From the NCBI RefSeq assembly GCF_018449515.1, contig NZ_JAAVUQ010000020.1, forward strand, positions 87,033 through 151,032: a stretch of 64,000 nucleotides of DNA, read 5' to 3'. Below the pieces are notes generated by a model, which saw nothing but the letters and a program-made list of their open reading frames with translations, did no database searches and was not told the DNA's origin. The DNA is from Caballeronia sp. dw_19. GTDB taxonomy: Bacteria; Pseudomonadota; Gammaproteobacteria; Burkholderiales; Burkholderiaceae. The position numbers were made by a program, and so were the translations under genes. Of the stretch, positions 34,740-44,220 are shown one piece after another; within the stretch, counting starts at the first letter, position 1, and each line of letters begins with the position of its first letter.

Positions 34740-35990
34740 ATGCCGATTTCAGGATCTTCGCCGCGCGTCTGTCGTTCGCCCGTGTTCAGGCCCGCTGCAT
34801 CGCGGCTTTCCGGACTTCCCTGTGGCTCCAGTCGTACAAGGCGATACCTCGAAAAGGCGTTCGCCATGACGCTGATCGCGACCGCTTTCATCGCCGGCCC
34901 GGCCCACGCGCAGTCGAGCGTGACGCTGTATGGCGTTATCGATGCAAGCTTGCTTTATACGAACAACGCGCAGGATCACGCCAGTCTGCAGGCGAGCAGC
35001 GGCGCCGTGACGGGCAGCCATTGGGGACTGCAGGGGCGCGAGGACCTGGGCGCCGGCACCCAGGCGATCTTCCAGATAGAAGACGGCTTCAGCGTCATGA
35101 ACGGCAGCTTGCGCCAGGGCGGCCGTGAGTTCGGCTACCAGTCATATGTGGGTTTGAGCAACAACCGGTTCGGCACGGTGACGCTTGGACGGCAGTACGA
35201 CTCGGTCGTCGACTACCTTGCGCCGTTGAGTTTCACCGGCCGGCGTCCGGGCGGCAACAACCTCTCCGTGCATCCGTATGACAACGACAACCTGAACAAC
35301 TCGTTTCGCGTCGACAACGCCGTGAAGTTCGCGAGCGCGCCCTACGCCGGCCTGAAGTTCGGCACGCTCTACGGCTTCTCGAATGAAGCGGGCGGCTTCG
35401 ACGACAACCGTCTATACAGCTTCGGCGCGTCCTATGATGCCGGCCCGCTGAGTTTGGCCGCCGGTTATCTGCAGGCGAACAATCCGGGCGTAAGTAATAC
35501 CGACGGCGCGATCACGCTGACCGACCGTACCTTCCTGACAGCATTACAGCGGACCTATGGAGCAGGTGTGAATTATTCGATAGGGGCCGGGAAGCTCGGG
35601 TTCGTCTGGACACGCACGCAGCTTGGCGGCCTTGCTGTTATCAACGGGGCGAACAGTCTGGGTCTCAAGCAAAACGGTCAGGGTGCGAGCTTCGACAACT
35701 TCGAAGTGAACGCGAGTTATCTGCTGACACCGTCGGTGGCCGTGAATGGCGCCTACACGTATACGGATGCCGCGCTGTCGACGGCTAGCGGAGAGCATCA
35801 TCCCAAGTGGCACGAGGTATCGGTGCAGACGGACTACTTGCTTTCCAAGCGCACCGACGCGTACGTCCAAGCGAGCTACCAGCACATTGCGAGCGATGGC
35901 TCGGGACTGACCGCCGACATCAGCGGACAGTCACCGTCCAGCAAGAATGAGCAGGTTGTCGTCGCGGTGGGATTGCGTCACAGGTTCTGA
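34740..35990 (+). CDS. outer membrane porin, general (Gram-negative porin family)
   Basis: A 16-strand OmpC-type porin of the Burkholderia type. The mature protein begins QSSVTLYGVIDASLLYTNN and ends VVVAVGLRHRF with the terminal Phe needed for Bam recognition. Internal signatures include GLQGREDLGAGTQAIFQIEDGF and LGRQYDSVVDYLAPL. The start is unclear: the signal peptide core is KAFAMTLIATAFIAGPAHA, but the codon where an ATG is expected, before EKAF, is CTC. The two ATGs that exist (34740 and 34866) give an over-long or a short leader. It resembles the porin at 42503 and may be expressed under control of the neighbouring kinase. Confidence 0.85.
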   Translation: MPISGSSPRVCRSPVFRPAASRLSGLPCGSSRTRRYLEKAFAMTLIATAFIAGPAHAQSSVTLYGVIDASLLYTNNAQDHASLQASSGAVTGSHWGLQGREDLGAGTQAIFQIEDGFSVMNGSLRQGGREFGYQSYVGLSNNRFGTVTLGRQYDSVVDYLAPLSFTGRRPGGNNLSVHPYDNDNLNNSFRVDNAVKFASAPYAGLKFGTLYGFSNEAGGFDDNRLYSFGASYDAGPLSLAAGYLQANNPGVSNTDGAITLTDRTFLTALQRTYGAGVNYSIGAGKLGFVWTRTQLGGLAVINGANSLGLKQNGQGASFDNFEVNASYLLTPSVAVNGAYTYTDAALSTASGEHHPKWHEVSVQTDYLLSKRTDAYVQASYQHIASDGSGLTADISGQSPSSKNEQVVVAVGLRHRF

Positions 35991-36036
35991 TGAGGCGCGT
36001 AACAACGCCACGGTCTGCGTGGCCGGCCGTCATGCG

Positions 36037-38343
36037 TCATTCGTAGTTCGAGAACCGCGACTCAGGCTCAGGCGGTGAAGGCAATGGCGTATAGCCTGGA
36101 ATGCTTGCTTTAAATTGCTCGGACAGCCCGTTGTCGATCTTCGTCAATCCCTTGAGCTGAAGCTGCAACAGGACGCGCGTAGCGCTACTGGCGGCAGTCG
36201 TGGTGGTGGACACATTCGTATATTTTTGCACCGCGAAGCTGAGCGACCAGCAATCGGCGTCGTACTGAACCCCGAGCAATCCCGCCACCAGGCGATGAGC
36301 GACCATGTCGAAATTGGCCTGGCCGACAGCGTAGAGCTTGCGGCTCAGCGGCCATTGACCGGACGCTACGATCTGGTTTTCCGCCTCGTTGTCCAGATCT
36401 TCGTCGGCGCGGGTATACCGGTAAGCAATGCTGATTACTTCTCGATCTCCCGGTTTCCAGGTGAAGCCAGAGGTACCCTGGTCCAACTGGTTGCGCTGCT
36501 CGTCGTACTGGACCGCCTGCTCGGTCGTAAAGCCCGGGCCTATCTTGAGCGACGCCCCGACAATGACGTCGCTGCCGCGAATGTCGGTCACGGACGCGCC
36601 CGGGTCCAGCGTCACTTCCGGATTGGTGAAATAGTATTGTTGCGCCACCACGAAGCGGGCTCGTTCGTCTCCTGTCGCCTGGTTGATGAACCGGGTTGTC
36701 AGGGCGGCCGTGACACGGTTCAGGTCGGCAACCCGGTCGCCGCCAACGAAGGTGTTGTCGGTGAAAATCTGGGCCAGTCCAAAGTCCTCTTCGCCTGTGT
36801 CGAAGACCGGTGCGAAGGTCTGGTTCCGGTAGGGCGTATAGACGTAGTAGAGGCGCGGTTCCAGCGTCTGGATATAGTCCGTTCCGAACAGGCGGATGCT
36901 GCGTTCGAACACGAGCCCCGAATCTAGGCTGAGGGTGGGCACATTGAACGAAAAGCTCTTCGGCTGTCCCGTTGGCGCTGTGCTTCCGATCGAGGACAGG
37001 TCGTAGGCCACGTAGTGCCACTGAACCTTCGGCGTGATGAACCATCCCGGTCCAGACAACGGATAGCTGACATACGGATTGAACGTGAAGCGGCTGCCTT
37101 CCGTGGAGTCGGCTGTGGAAATGCTAAAGCGCGTGGCGTCTGCCTCGGCGCCGAAATCAAATCCGCCCACGTTGTACTTATCGTATTTAACGTCCAGTTC
37201 CGGCGCCCGATTGTAGGGCGGCGCCGTACTGAACGATTGCCAGCGTTGCACCCGCGCCAGCACTGACCATGGCCCGTTGTTGTAAGTCACTCCAGCCTCT
37301 TGCTGGAAGATGTCCTGCCCATTGACCAGCGACGCGGTATTCGAATTCAGATCCGTCGTGACGTTGACGTCCGACACCTGCGCATAGTTAACATACGCAG
37401 CGAATCCACCGCCGAAGTTCTGGTTGTGCTGGATGTTGATCGAATAACGGTTGGTCTTGGTCAGGGCATCGTCGGGCAGATAGGCAATAGTGACCGAGCC
37501 CGAATACGTAGGCGACAAATAGCGGAAATTCGTTGTCAGCATCGCGCCGCGTTTTGACATGTAGCGCGGTGTCAGCGTCAGGTCGTAGTTCGGCGCGATA
37601 TTGAAATAATACGGGACGGTGAGGTCGAATCCGTTCGTCGAACTCAGCGAGAAAGTCGGCGGAAGAAAGCCGCTCTGGCGAGCGTTGGACAACGGAAACG
37701 ACAACCACGGACTCGCGAAGATGGGCACGCCCTGGAAGAACAGCACGCCATTGTGGGCAATGCCTTCGTTCGACCCTTGATCCATGTCGAAACTTGCCGC
37801 CTTCAGGTACCAGGCCGGGTCACTTTCGCACTGGCACGCGGTGTACGTGCCGTGATGCACGACTGAACGTTCGTTGTCGATCAGGTCGATGCTGTCGGCG
37901 CTCCCCGAGCCGCCCGTCAGATTGAAGTGATAGGTCGGCGTTGTCATGGTGCCCTCGTTGGCCTCGACCTGAAGATGCGCTTCGGGGCCGGCAAAGACAT
38001 CGTAGTTGTCGACTATGCGCACATGGCCGTACGCATCGACCACATTACGATCGATGTCGTAGTGCACGGCGTCTCCTCTGACAATGGTAGCGTCGCGCCG
38101 AAGCTCTCCATTGCCCTTCAGCGACAGATCGCGGTCCTCGTCGCCGTCCGCTGCATCGCCGATCCCGAATACGGCTGGCGACGTGTTCGCCGGCAACGGA
38201 TGCTCCGTCACTTGAGGTGCGAATCGAAGACCCCAGGGTGGATCGATCGGTTCTGCCTGTGCCGCCGCGCCGCTTAATTGCGCGTGCGCGGGCGAAGGGG
38301 TGAGGGACATGACGATCGCCGCTGCGACCGCGATATGACGCAT
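36037..38343 (-). CDS. lptD: LPS-assembly protein LptD, second copy
   Basis: About 768 residues from the ATG at 38343, which opens the signal peptide MRHIAVAAAIVMSLTPSPAHA; a GTG at 38382 is in frame. The N-terminal LptA-like (OstA) domain is DATIVRGDAVHYDIDRNVVDAYGHVRIVDNYDVFAGPEAHLQV; the barrel part has GVLFFQGVPIFASPWLSFPLSNARQSGFLPPTFSLSSTNGFDLTVPYYFNIAPNYD, diagnostic of LptD. Cysteines are in TACQCES and ADCWSLS, with none near the N-terminus of the mature protein, unlike E. coli LptD. LptD with LptE inserts LPS into the outer leaflet. It is three bases downstream of the BamA gene, far from surA/pdxA, so it is an accessory copy. Confidence 0.85.
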   Translation of the reverse strand: MRHIAVAAAIVMSLTPSPAHAQLSGAAAQAEPIDPPWGLRFAPQVTEHPLPANTSPAVFGIGDAADGDEDRDLSLKGNGELRRDATIVRGDAVHYDIDRNVVDAYGHVRIVDNYDVFAGPEAHLQVEANEGTMTTPTYHFNLTGGSGSADSIDLIDNERSVVHHGTYTACQCESDPAWYLKAASFDMDQGSNEGIAHNGVLFFQGVPIFASPWLSFPLSNARQSGFLPPTFSLSSTNGFDLTVPYYFNIAPNYDLTLTPRYMSKRGAMLTTNFRYLSPTYSGSVTIAYLPDDALTKTNRYSINIQHNQNFGGGFAAYVNYAQVSDVNVTTDLNSNTASLVNGQDIFQQEAGVTYNNGPWSVLARVQRWQSFSTAPPYNRAPELDVKYDKYNVGGFDFGAEADATRFSISTADSTEGSRFTFNPYVSYPLSGPGWFITPKVQWHYVAYDLSSIGSTAPTGQPKSFSFNVPTLSLDSGLVFERSIRLFGTDYIQTLEPRLYYVYTPYRNQTFAPVFDTGEEDFGLAQIFTDNTFVGGDRVADLNRVTAALTTRFINQATGDERARFVVAQQYYFTNPEVTLDPGASVTDIRGSDVIVGASLKIGPGFTTEQAVQYDEQRNQLDQGTSGFTWKPGDREVISIAYRYTRADEDLDNEAENQIVASGQWPLSRKLYAVGQANFDMVAHRLVAGLLGVQYDADCWSLSFAVQKYTNVSTTTTAASSATRVLLQLQLKGLTKIDNGLSEQFKASIPGYTPLPSPPEPESRFSNYE

Positions 38344-38385
38344 GCGCGGCGTGAACCGGATGAGCGTTTCTGCTGACCGCACGGG

Positions 38386-40710
38386 TTAGAACGACGTGCC
38401 GATCTGGAACTGGAACTTCTCGTATTGGTCTCCCGCGTGCCGCACGATCGGGAAACCGAGGTCCAGCTTGAGCGGCCCGATCGGGGATATCCACTCAAGT
38501 CCCGCACCATAGCTGTAACGCAGGCCGTTGGCGCCCACGCTGTTACCTTCGTCGCCCCAGACGTTACCGCCGTCGACAAAAGTAAACACGCGCAGGGTCC
38601 GGTCATACCCCGTACCCGGCAACGGAAAGGTCATTTCTATATTGCCGACAATCATCTTCGATCCACCGATCGGGTCGTTGGTCGTGGCGTCACGCGGTCC
38701 GAGCGAACCGGACTCGTAGCCCCGCACCGAGCCAATACCGCCGGCGTAGTAGTTCTTGAAGATCGGATAGGCGTCGCCGTTTATGCCGTGACCATAGCCC
38801 GCCTGGAAATTCAGGCCGAGAATGAAACCCCTGGCGGGGGTGTAATAGTACTGGGCCTGAACATCTGATTTGTAGTACTGGGTATTTCCTGCCGGTGTTC
38901 CCAACTCGCCGTTGGCCTGAAGGAAATAGCCTTTGCTGGGTATCAGCGCGCTGTCGCGTGCGTCGTGCGACCAGCCGACTGTCACTGGAACGTTGTTCAC
39001 CACGCGACCGAACTCGGCGACATAGTCCAGGTAGCTTTGTGGCGTTGACGAGTCTGTATTGAACCGGTCCTGCTCGAAACCCGCACCAAAATAAACCACG
39101 TCCGATTCGGAGAACGGTATGCCGAACTTCATATCCGCGCCGATCGATGTAATTCGAAAACTCGTGTCGCTGAAGTTGTAGAGCGGGTAGGTGGTTCTGT
39201 AATACATGTCGGTAATGCGCTTGATGCCATCGATCGTAAAGTAGGGATCGGTTTGCGTCACCGACAAGGTCCGGTACGTCGCGGCCGTATTCACGTTCAG
39301 CGCGAGCGTTGTTCCAGAGCCGAACACGTTGTCCTGCGACACCCCGGCCGACAGCACAACCTTGTCGCTCGAATCGTAGCCGGCGCCCAACGTGACCGCG
39401 CCCGTTGGTTTCTCTTCTACCTTGACGTCTATGTCGACCTCGTCGGTGGTGCCGGGAACGGGGACTGTGGTTATCTCCGTGTTCGTAAAATATCCCAGAC
39501 GATCGACGCGCTCCTTCGAGAGCTTCAGGCGGCTGCTGTCGAACCATGAGCTTTCAATCTGGCGCATTTCACGACGGATCACCTCGTCGCGCGTCCGGGT
39601 GTTGCCTTCAATGTTCACCCGGCGCACGTACACCCGGCGTCCCGGATCGACCTGCAATGTCAACGCGACCGTATGATGGACCTGGTCAATCTCCGGCTGG
39701 GCATTGACCTGTGCGAATGCGTAGCCATACTCCCCCAGCTTATCCACCAGAGCCTGGGTCGCGGCTTGCAATTTTTCGGCCGAAAAACGCTCGCCCCCGC
39801 GGATCGACACGAGCTTTTGCAGTTCGGCGTTGCGATCGAGCAGGTTGCCGCCAAGCTGGATGCTCGATATGGTGTACGGCTCGCCCTCGTGAATGTAGAT
39901 GGTCAGGTACATGTCCTTCTTGTCGGGCGAGATCGACACTTGCGTGGAGTCAATGTTGAACTCCAGATATCCACGGTCCAGGTAATACGAGCGCACCTTT
40001 TCCAGATCCCCCGTTAGCTTGTCTTTCGCGTAGAGATCGTTCTTCGTGTACCAGGAGAACCAGTTAGGGGTCGATAACTGCATTTCGTCGAGCAGCGTCG
40101 ATGAGCTTGCAACCTGATTGCCCATGAAGTTGATCTGACGAATTTTCGCGCTGGGACCTTCTGTTACCGAGAACAGAATGGATACCCGGTTGCGGTCAAT
40201 CGGCGTGACCGTGGTGGTCACCTCGGCGGCGTAATAACCTCGCGTCAGGTATTGGCGTTTCAGTTCCTGTTCGGCGTTGCTGACAAGCGCTTTGTCGTAG
40301 GTGCTGCCTGGTGACAGGCCGACTGAATGCAATGCCTTGGTGAGGTTGTCCTTGTCGAACTCGTGGATGCCGGCAAAGTCGATTGACGAGACGGCAGCGC
40401 GCTCCTGCACTTTTACAATGACCACATTACCTTGCGTCTCGACCTGAACATCGTCGAAGAAGCCGGTTGCATAGAGGGCACGAATGGTTTCCGACGCTTT
40501 GTCGTCCGAGAAGAGGTCGCCTCGCTTGAGCGGGACATAAGCGAAGACCGAGCTGGGCTCAATGCGCTTCAGGCCCTCGATCTGTATGTCCTTGATGACA
40601 AAACTGCTGGTCGCCGCATAGACGCCCGGTGCAAGGAACACGTTCAATGCGATGGCAACGGCTGAGTGAGCGGTACGTAATGATCGGAAGGTTCGGAAGT
40701 TGAATTTCAT
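38386..40710 (-). CDS. bamA: outer membrane protein assembly factor BamA, second copy
   Basis: 774 residues. Signal peptide to about residue 32, then five POTRA domains (first: SFVIKDIQIEGLKRIEPSSVFAYVPL) to about 420, and the 16-strand Omp85 barrel. The lid/loop 6 motif is GGIGSVRGYESGSLGPRD, the terminal strand FQFQIGTSF. BamA folds and inserts outer membrane proteins. The usual neighbours (rseP, skp, lpxD, fabZ) are absent and an LptD gene follows directly, so I read it as a paralogue of the housekeeping gene. Sequence is full length with no broken motif. Confidence 0.9.
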   Translation of the reverse strand: MKFNFRTFRSLRTAHSAVAIALNVFLAPGVYAATSSFVIKDIQIEGLKRIEPSSVFAYVPLKRGDLFSDDKASETIRALYATGFFDDVQVETQGNVVIVKVQERAAVSSIDFAGIHEFDKDNLTKALHSVGLSPGSTYDKALVSNAEQELKRQYLTRGYYAAEVTTTVTPIDRNRVSILFSVTEGPSAKIRQINFMGNQVASSSTLLDEMQLSTPNWFSWYTKNDLYAKDKLTGDLEKVRSYYLDRGYLEFNIDSTQVSISPDKKDMYLTIYIHEGEPYTISSIQLGGNLLDRNAELQKLVSIRGGERFSAEKLQAATQALVDKLGEYGYAFAQVNAQPEIDQVHHTVALTLQVDPGRRVYVRRVNIEGNTRTRDEVIRREMRQIESSWFDSSRLKLSKERVDRLGYFTNTEITTVPVPGTTDEVDIDVKVEEKPTGAVTLGAGYDSSDKVVLSAGVSQDNVFGSGTTLALNVNTAATYRTLSVTQTDPYFTIDGIKRITDMYYRTTYPLYNFSDTSFRITSIGADMKFGIPFSESDVVYFGAGFEQDRFNTDSSTPQSYLDYVAEFGRVVNNVPVTVGWSHDARDSALIPSKGYFLQANGELGTPAGNTQYYKSDVQAQYYYTPARGFILGLNFQAGYGHGINGDAYPIFKNYYAGGIGSVRGYESGSLGPRDATTNDPIGGSKMIVGNIEMTFPLPGTGYDRTLRVFTFVDGGNVWGDEGNSVGANGLRYSYGAGLEWISPIGPLKLDLGFPIVRHAGDQYEKFQFQIGTSF

Positions 40711-40838
40711 TTGATGTACTTGACGAGCATATCGGCCCGAATGTGTTGCCCTGCTTTTCCGCGTCGTATCGGACGTGATCCGTGCCGTGCCTGGCCTTGT
40801 GTCTTCTGGCCGCTCAGGAACCGCGTTGCGCTAGCCAC

Positions 40839-41297
40839 TTATTGCAAGGGGCCGCTCGCATGGGCCGGAATCTGAACCAGTCGTGCTGCCGAAATAAGCG
40901 CGTCGACCATGGGCGGGATCTGCTCCCGGGGAAGACAAAAGGAAACGTCAGCACCGCCTTGCAGCCGGAACGTAAGGACCAGGCTTTTGCCGTTATCGAT
41001 CGCGCCGAGCTCCCATCCTTCGCAGCCCATCGCGAAGTTGATGTGCGGCGTTCGCTGAAGCATTCGCTCCGACTGCATGATCGCGGCGGGAAGCACCGCC
41101 AGCAGTTCTCGGAATACCGAGTAATGGAACGTCAGGGTCGACCGGTCGCTGTGCACCACCATATGTTGGCCGTCGGGTTCCAGCTCGATGCGCTCGATGG
41201 AAGACACCCGCACGGGCTCGGACAGGTCGTTTCTTTCGATCCCTTCTGGCCGGACCGGGCCGCGCTGGGAATCGATTCTTGCTTTAACTAATGGCAT
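40839..41297 (-). CDS. hypothetical protein, upstream of bamA copy
   Basis: 152 residues from an ATG at 41297 with AAGGA upstream. No signal peptide or membrane helix. The middle is IELEPDGQHMVVHSDRSTLTFHYSVFRELLAVLPAAIMQSERMLQRTPHINFAMGCEGWELGAIDNGKSLVLTFRLQGGADVSFCLPREQIPPMVDALISAA, an alternating sheet/helix pattern that I cannot place. It is on the same strand as bamA and lptD, 128 bases before bamA, so it may be the first gene of the same operon. The function is unknown. Confidence 0.6.
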   Translation of the reverse strand: MPLVKARIDSQRGPVRPEGIERNDLSEPVRVSSIERIELEPDGQHMVVHSDRSTLTFHYSVFRELLAVLPAAIMQSERMLQRTPHINFAMGCEGWELGAIDNGKSLVLTFRLQGGADVSFCLPREQIPPMVDALISAARLVQIPAHASGPLQ

Positions 41298-41439
41298 ATT
41301 ATGTAATCCTTATTTATTGTGTAAGGTATTGACAAGATGGGCAGCGGCCGTACGGCAGGCAAGCTACCTTGCGGCTCTGTCAGGGGCGGATTGGGAGCAA
41401 GCTGGCATTTCTATCCCTGTTTCTTGCGGGCGAGCAACG

Positions 41440-41610
41440 TTAGCGGGCGTTGCTTCGCCGCAAGGCGGCTGGATTCGTTTCGGTATCGGGGAAGAACGCG
41501 GTGCGTTGCCGGCCCTCCGACATGGCAACGAGCATGTCCGAAAACAACGGTGTTGAACTGGCTCGCAGAACCGCTGCAAGAACTTGTGTGGAAAGAATGT
41601 GCTTCATCAT
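41440..41610 (-). CDS. possible small protein (56 aa)
   Basis: A frame starting MMKHILSTQVLAAVLRASSTPLF at 41610 has GAGGG nine bases upstream and lies in an otherwise empty stretch, 140 bases before the hypothetical gene at 40839-41297 on the same strand. The first 30 residues could form an amphipathic or weakly hydrophobic helix. The opposite strand is also open here, so this is weak. Confidence 0.3.
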   Translation of the reverse strand: MMKHILSTQVLAAVLRASSTPLFSDMLVAMSEGRQRTAFFPDTETNPAALRRSNAR

Positions 41611-42502
41611 GGTTGCTGCCCTCGGGTGCAAGTCGCTAGACGAGTCACTAAAGTAGCTCGCTATATGACGCGGCGCGTTACGGCTTCGTTACCGCATTTC
41701 TCGCCGGAAATAGGGGGTGCATCGGCTGATCGGCGGGGCTTCGGGGAAAGACGCGTTACGTTGGCTAGTCGTTCAGGCTTGCGGGCAAAGCTTCCGGTCG
41801 GGTTTGCCGCATTTTCGGACCACTCTTTCTCACGAGAGAAAGGAGTTCAAGGCGGCACTCGTGATGAATACAGAGTTCGTGCTTGGAGACACAGTGAAAT
41901 GCTTGGTGAGGAATTAGAGCGGCCTGATTAACTATCGAGGCGATGGGGTCAAGGTCTTCAGGACGATCCATTGCGTACGTTTCATATTGGTTTAACGATA
42001 GAACGATTATGCTGTTGCACACGACGAACGTCAGCGCGCATCAACGCGGCGATGACGTCTTTTCTCGTTGCATCGAGCGCTGCCCGGCCGCGTTTCATGC
42101 GTCACCAAATTGTTCCCGAATGTTCCCGTTCATGACCGCACGGTACGCGCCGAACTATTGATGACGGCCCGCGTCTTGCCGGCCGTTGCACGGGAGCACC
42201 CGCGCACGCCTTTCCAGAGAACGCTTTGCCGGTCCACAGCATTCAATCAGGCGCCCTGTTGGACGCAAACCGTTGCATTACTGTGTTGACCAGGTGCAAC
42301 GCTTGGTAACGATGCTTGTTGTCCGCTTCCAACAGCCCTCGCAAACCGCTGCTGTTTAATGGTGCCCGTCTGATCGACGCACGGCGACGTCGATCAGTGC
42401 GTGCAGCGATGCACGTTTATCTGGCGAGACCGCGGTGTTTGCAACCCTTGGCAATGGGGCAAGCAGACCGCGTTGCTCAATCGTATTCTCGGAGAATTTG
42501 AA
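41611..42502. other. long intergenic stretch upstream of the second porin
   Basis: About 890 bases. Open frames of 60-115 codons exist in both strands but none has a family resemblance and a good start. The right end carries the long leader and GGAGAA (42491-42496) site of the porin. A long 5' leader is common for porins and may be a small-RNA target. Confidence 0.4.
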
Positions 42503-43639
42503 ATGAAAAAATCCCTTCTTGCTCTCGGTGTCATCGGCACCTTCGCCGGAGCGGCACACGCTCAGAACAGCGTGACCCTCTATGGCCTGATTGACGCGGG
42601 CATTACCTACACAAACAACCAGGGCGGCAGCAAGAACATCCAGGCAACCAGCGGCCAGGTCAACGGCAGCCGTTGGGGCCTGCGTGGCTCCGAAGATTTG
42701 GGCGGTGGTCTCAAGGCCATCTTCACGTTGGAAAATGGTTTTAATATCGACAACGGCAAGTTAGGCCAGAACGGCCTGGAGTTCGGCCGTCAGGCGTTCG
42801 TTGGTTTGTCGAGTAACCAGGCAGGCGCCGTCACTCTCGGCCGCCAGTACGACTCAATGGTCGACTACCTCGCCCCGTTGGCGCTGACCGGCACGCAGTT
42901 CGGTGGGACGCAGGCGGCTCACCCGTTCGATAACGACAACCTCGACAACTCCTTCCGCATCAATAACTCGGTCAAGTACCAGAGCGTCAACTACGGCGGC
43001 TTCCAGTTCGGCGGCCTGTATGGCTTCTCGAACGACGCGGGCGGATTCTCGGACAATCGTGCATATAGCCTTGGCGCGTCGTATAACTACGGTCCTTTGA
43101 GCGCAGCGGCCAGCTACATGCAGCTCAATAGCGCGGGCTCTACGCTGAACTCGTCCGGCGCGGTGACCGCCGACGCTACGTTCGCAGCGGGCCGTCAACG
43201 CACCTACGGCGCGGGCGTCAACTATGCATTCGGCGCAGCAAACGTCGGCTTCGTGTTTTCGCAGACCCAGTTGTCCAACGCGACGGGCATTGGCGCGTCG
43301 GCTTCGGGTACGACAAACGGCATCACCCTGGCAGGTGGCAGCGCGCGCTTTAGCAACTATGAAGTGAACGGTCGATACAACTTCACGCCTGCATGGACGC
43401 TGTCGGGCGCCTATACGTTCACCGATGCAAGCCTGGACGGCGTGAGCCCGAAATATAACCAGGTGACCCTGCAGACGGCGTACGCGCTATCCAAGCGCAC
43501 CGACGTTTATCTGCAAGGCGTGTATCAGCACGTGAGCGGTACGGGTGATTCGGGTTTGACTGCTTCCATCAACGGGTTGAGCGCTTCGTCGACCAATAGC
43601 CAGGTTGCTGCAACCATTGGTTTGCGTGCCCGCTTCTAA
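42503..43639 (+). CDS. outer membrane porin, general (Gram-negative porin family)
   Basis: 378 residues from the ATG at 42503 (GGAGAA upstream). Signal peptide MKKSLLALGVIGTFAGAAHA, mature start QNSVTLYGLIDAGITYTNN, end SQVAATIGLRARF with terminal Phe. Internal blocks GLRGSEDLGGGLKAIFTLENGF and LGRQYDSMVDYLAPLALTG are shared with the porin at 34740-35990. It is a trimeric general diffusion channel of the outer membrane. Although on the opposite strand, it sits directly beyond the bamA/lptD pair. The gene has its own terminator at 43730. Confidence 0.92.
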   Translation: MKKSLLALGVIGTFAGAAHAQNSVTLYGLIDAGITYTNNQGGSKNIQATSGQVNGSRWGLRGSEDLGGGLKAIFTLENGFNIDNGKLGQNGLEFGRQAFVGLSSNQAGAVTLGRQYDSMVDYLAPLALTGTQFGGTQAAHPFDNDNLDNSFRINNSVKYQSVNYGGFQFGGLYGFSNDAGGFSDNRAYSLGASYNYGPLSAAASYMQLNSAGSTLNSSGAVTADATFAAGRQRTYGAGVNYAFGAANVGFVFSQTQLSNATGIGASASGTTNGITLAGGSARFSNYEVNGRYNFTPAWTLSGAYTFTDASLDGVSPKYNQVTLQTAYALSKRTDVYLQGVYQHVSGTGDSGLTASINGLSASSTNSQVAATIGLRARF

Positions 43640-43729
43640 GCGAATGGCTAAGCGAATGGTTGCGGCCTTTGACATGATGAGCGGGAAGGCCGCAGCTTAG
43701 CGCGGTGTGTTTGGCAGGAAGCTTTGATA

Positions 43730-43756
43730 AGCCGGGGAAGTCCTCCCGGCTTTTTC
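43730..43756 (+). terminator. Rho-independent terminator of the second porin
   Basis: AGCCGGG at 43730-43736 pairs with CCCGGCT at 43745-43751 around an 8-base loop, followed by TTTTT. It also lies just past the end of the convergent NIPSNAP gene. Confidence 0.8.
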
Positions 43757-43771
43757 ATTTTCAGTCCACGG

Positions 43772-44077
43772 TTAACTGAAAACGGGGCGAAAGAAGCTGC
43801 GCTCGTAGCTGACAATGCACTGCGTTTCTTCCGCATATTTGAACGCTGCCTGACATTCCGGGTCAAGCTGTGATTGTTGACGGTAGCTCTCGTAGGTTGA
43901 CAGGCTCGGAAACGAAAACAGCGCCAGCGCGACATTGTTCGCGCCTTCCGACGGCAGGAAATAGCCATGATGCTGGCCACCGAATTTCTCGACCAGTGGA
44001 ATCCACATCTTTCCGTAGGCCTCAAATTCATTGAGTTTCGAAGGGACGATAATGTAGCGAAGGTAGCAGGTAATCAT
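43772..44077 (-). CDS. NIPSNAP family protein
   Basis: 101 residues. MITCYLRYIIVPSKLNEFEAYGKMWIPLVEKFGGQHHGYFLPSEGANNVALALFSFPSLSTYESYRQQ is the ferredoxin-like alpha/beta barrel pattern of NIPSNAP proteins, which dimerise like the EthD and Dabb families. Their bacterial function is unknown, but they are common in aromatic and organic acid catabolic loci. It is the last gene of the minus-strand series behind the dioxygenase-like cupin gene. Confidence 0.8.
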   Translation of the reverse strand: MITCYLRYIIVPSKLNEFEAYGKMWIPLVEKFGGQHHGYFLPSEGANNVALALFSFPSLSTYESYRQQSQLDPECQAAFKYAEETQCIVSYERSFFRPVFS

Positions 44078-44220
44078 GGTGTGTCTATTTTTGGGGAGAG
44101 GATCGATCGGATAATATCGTGTCCGTCAATGAATAACTTTTCTCGAGCGACTCGCACCAAGCGCGGGACACCGGCTCCTCAGGCAAGCTATATCGCCGAG
44201 CCCGGACATGAATCTATGCC

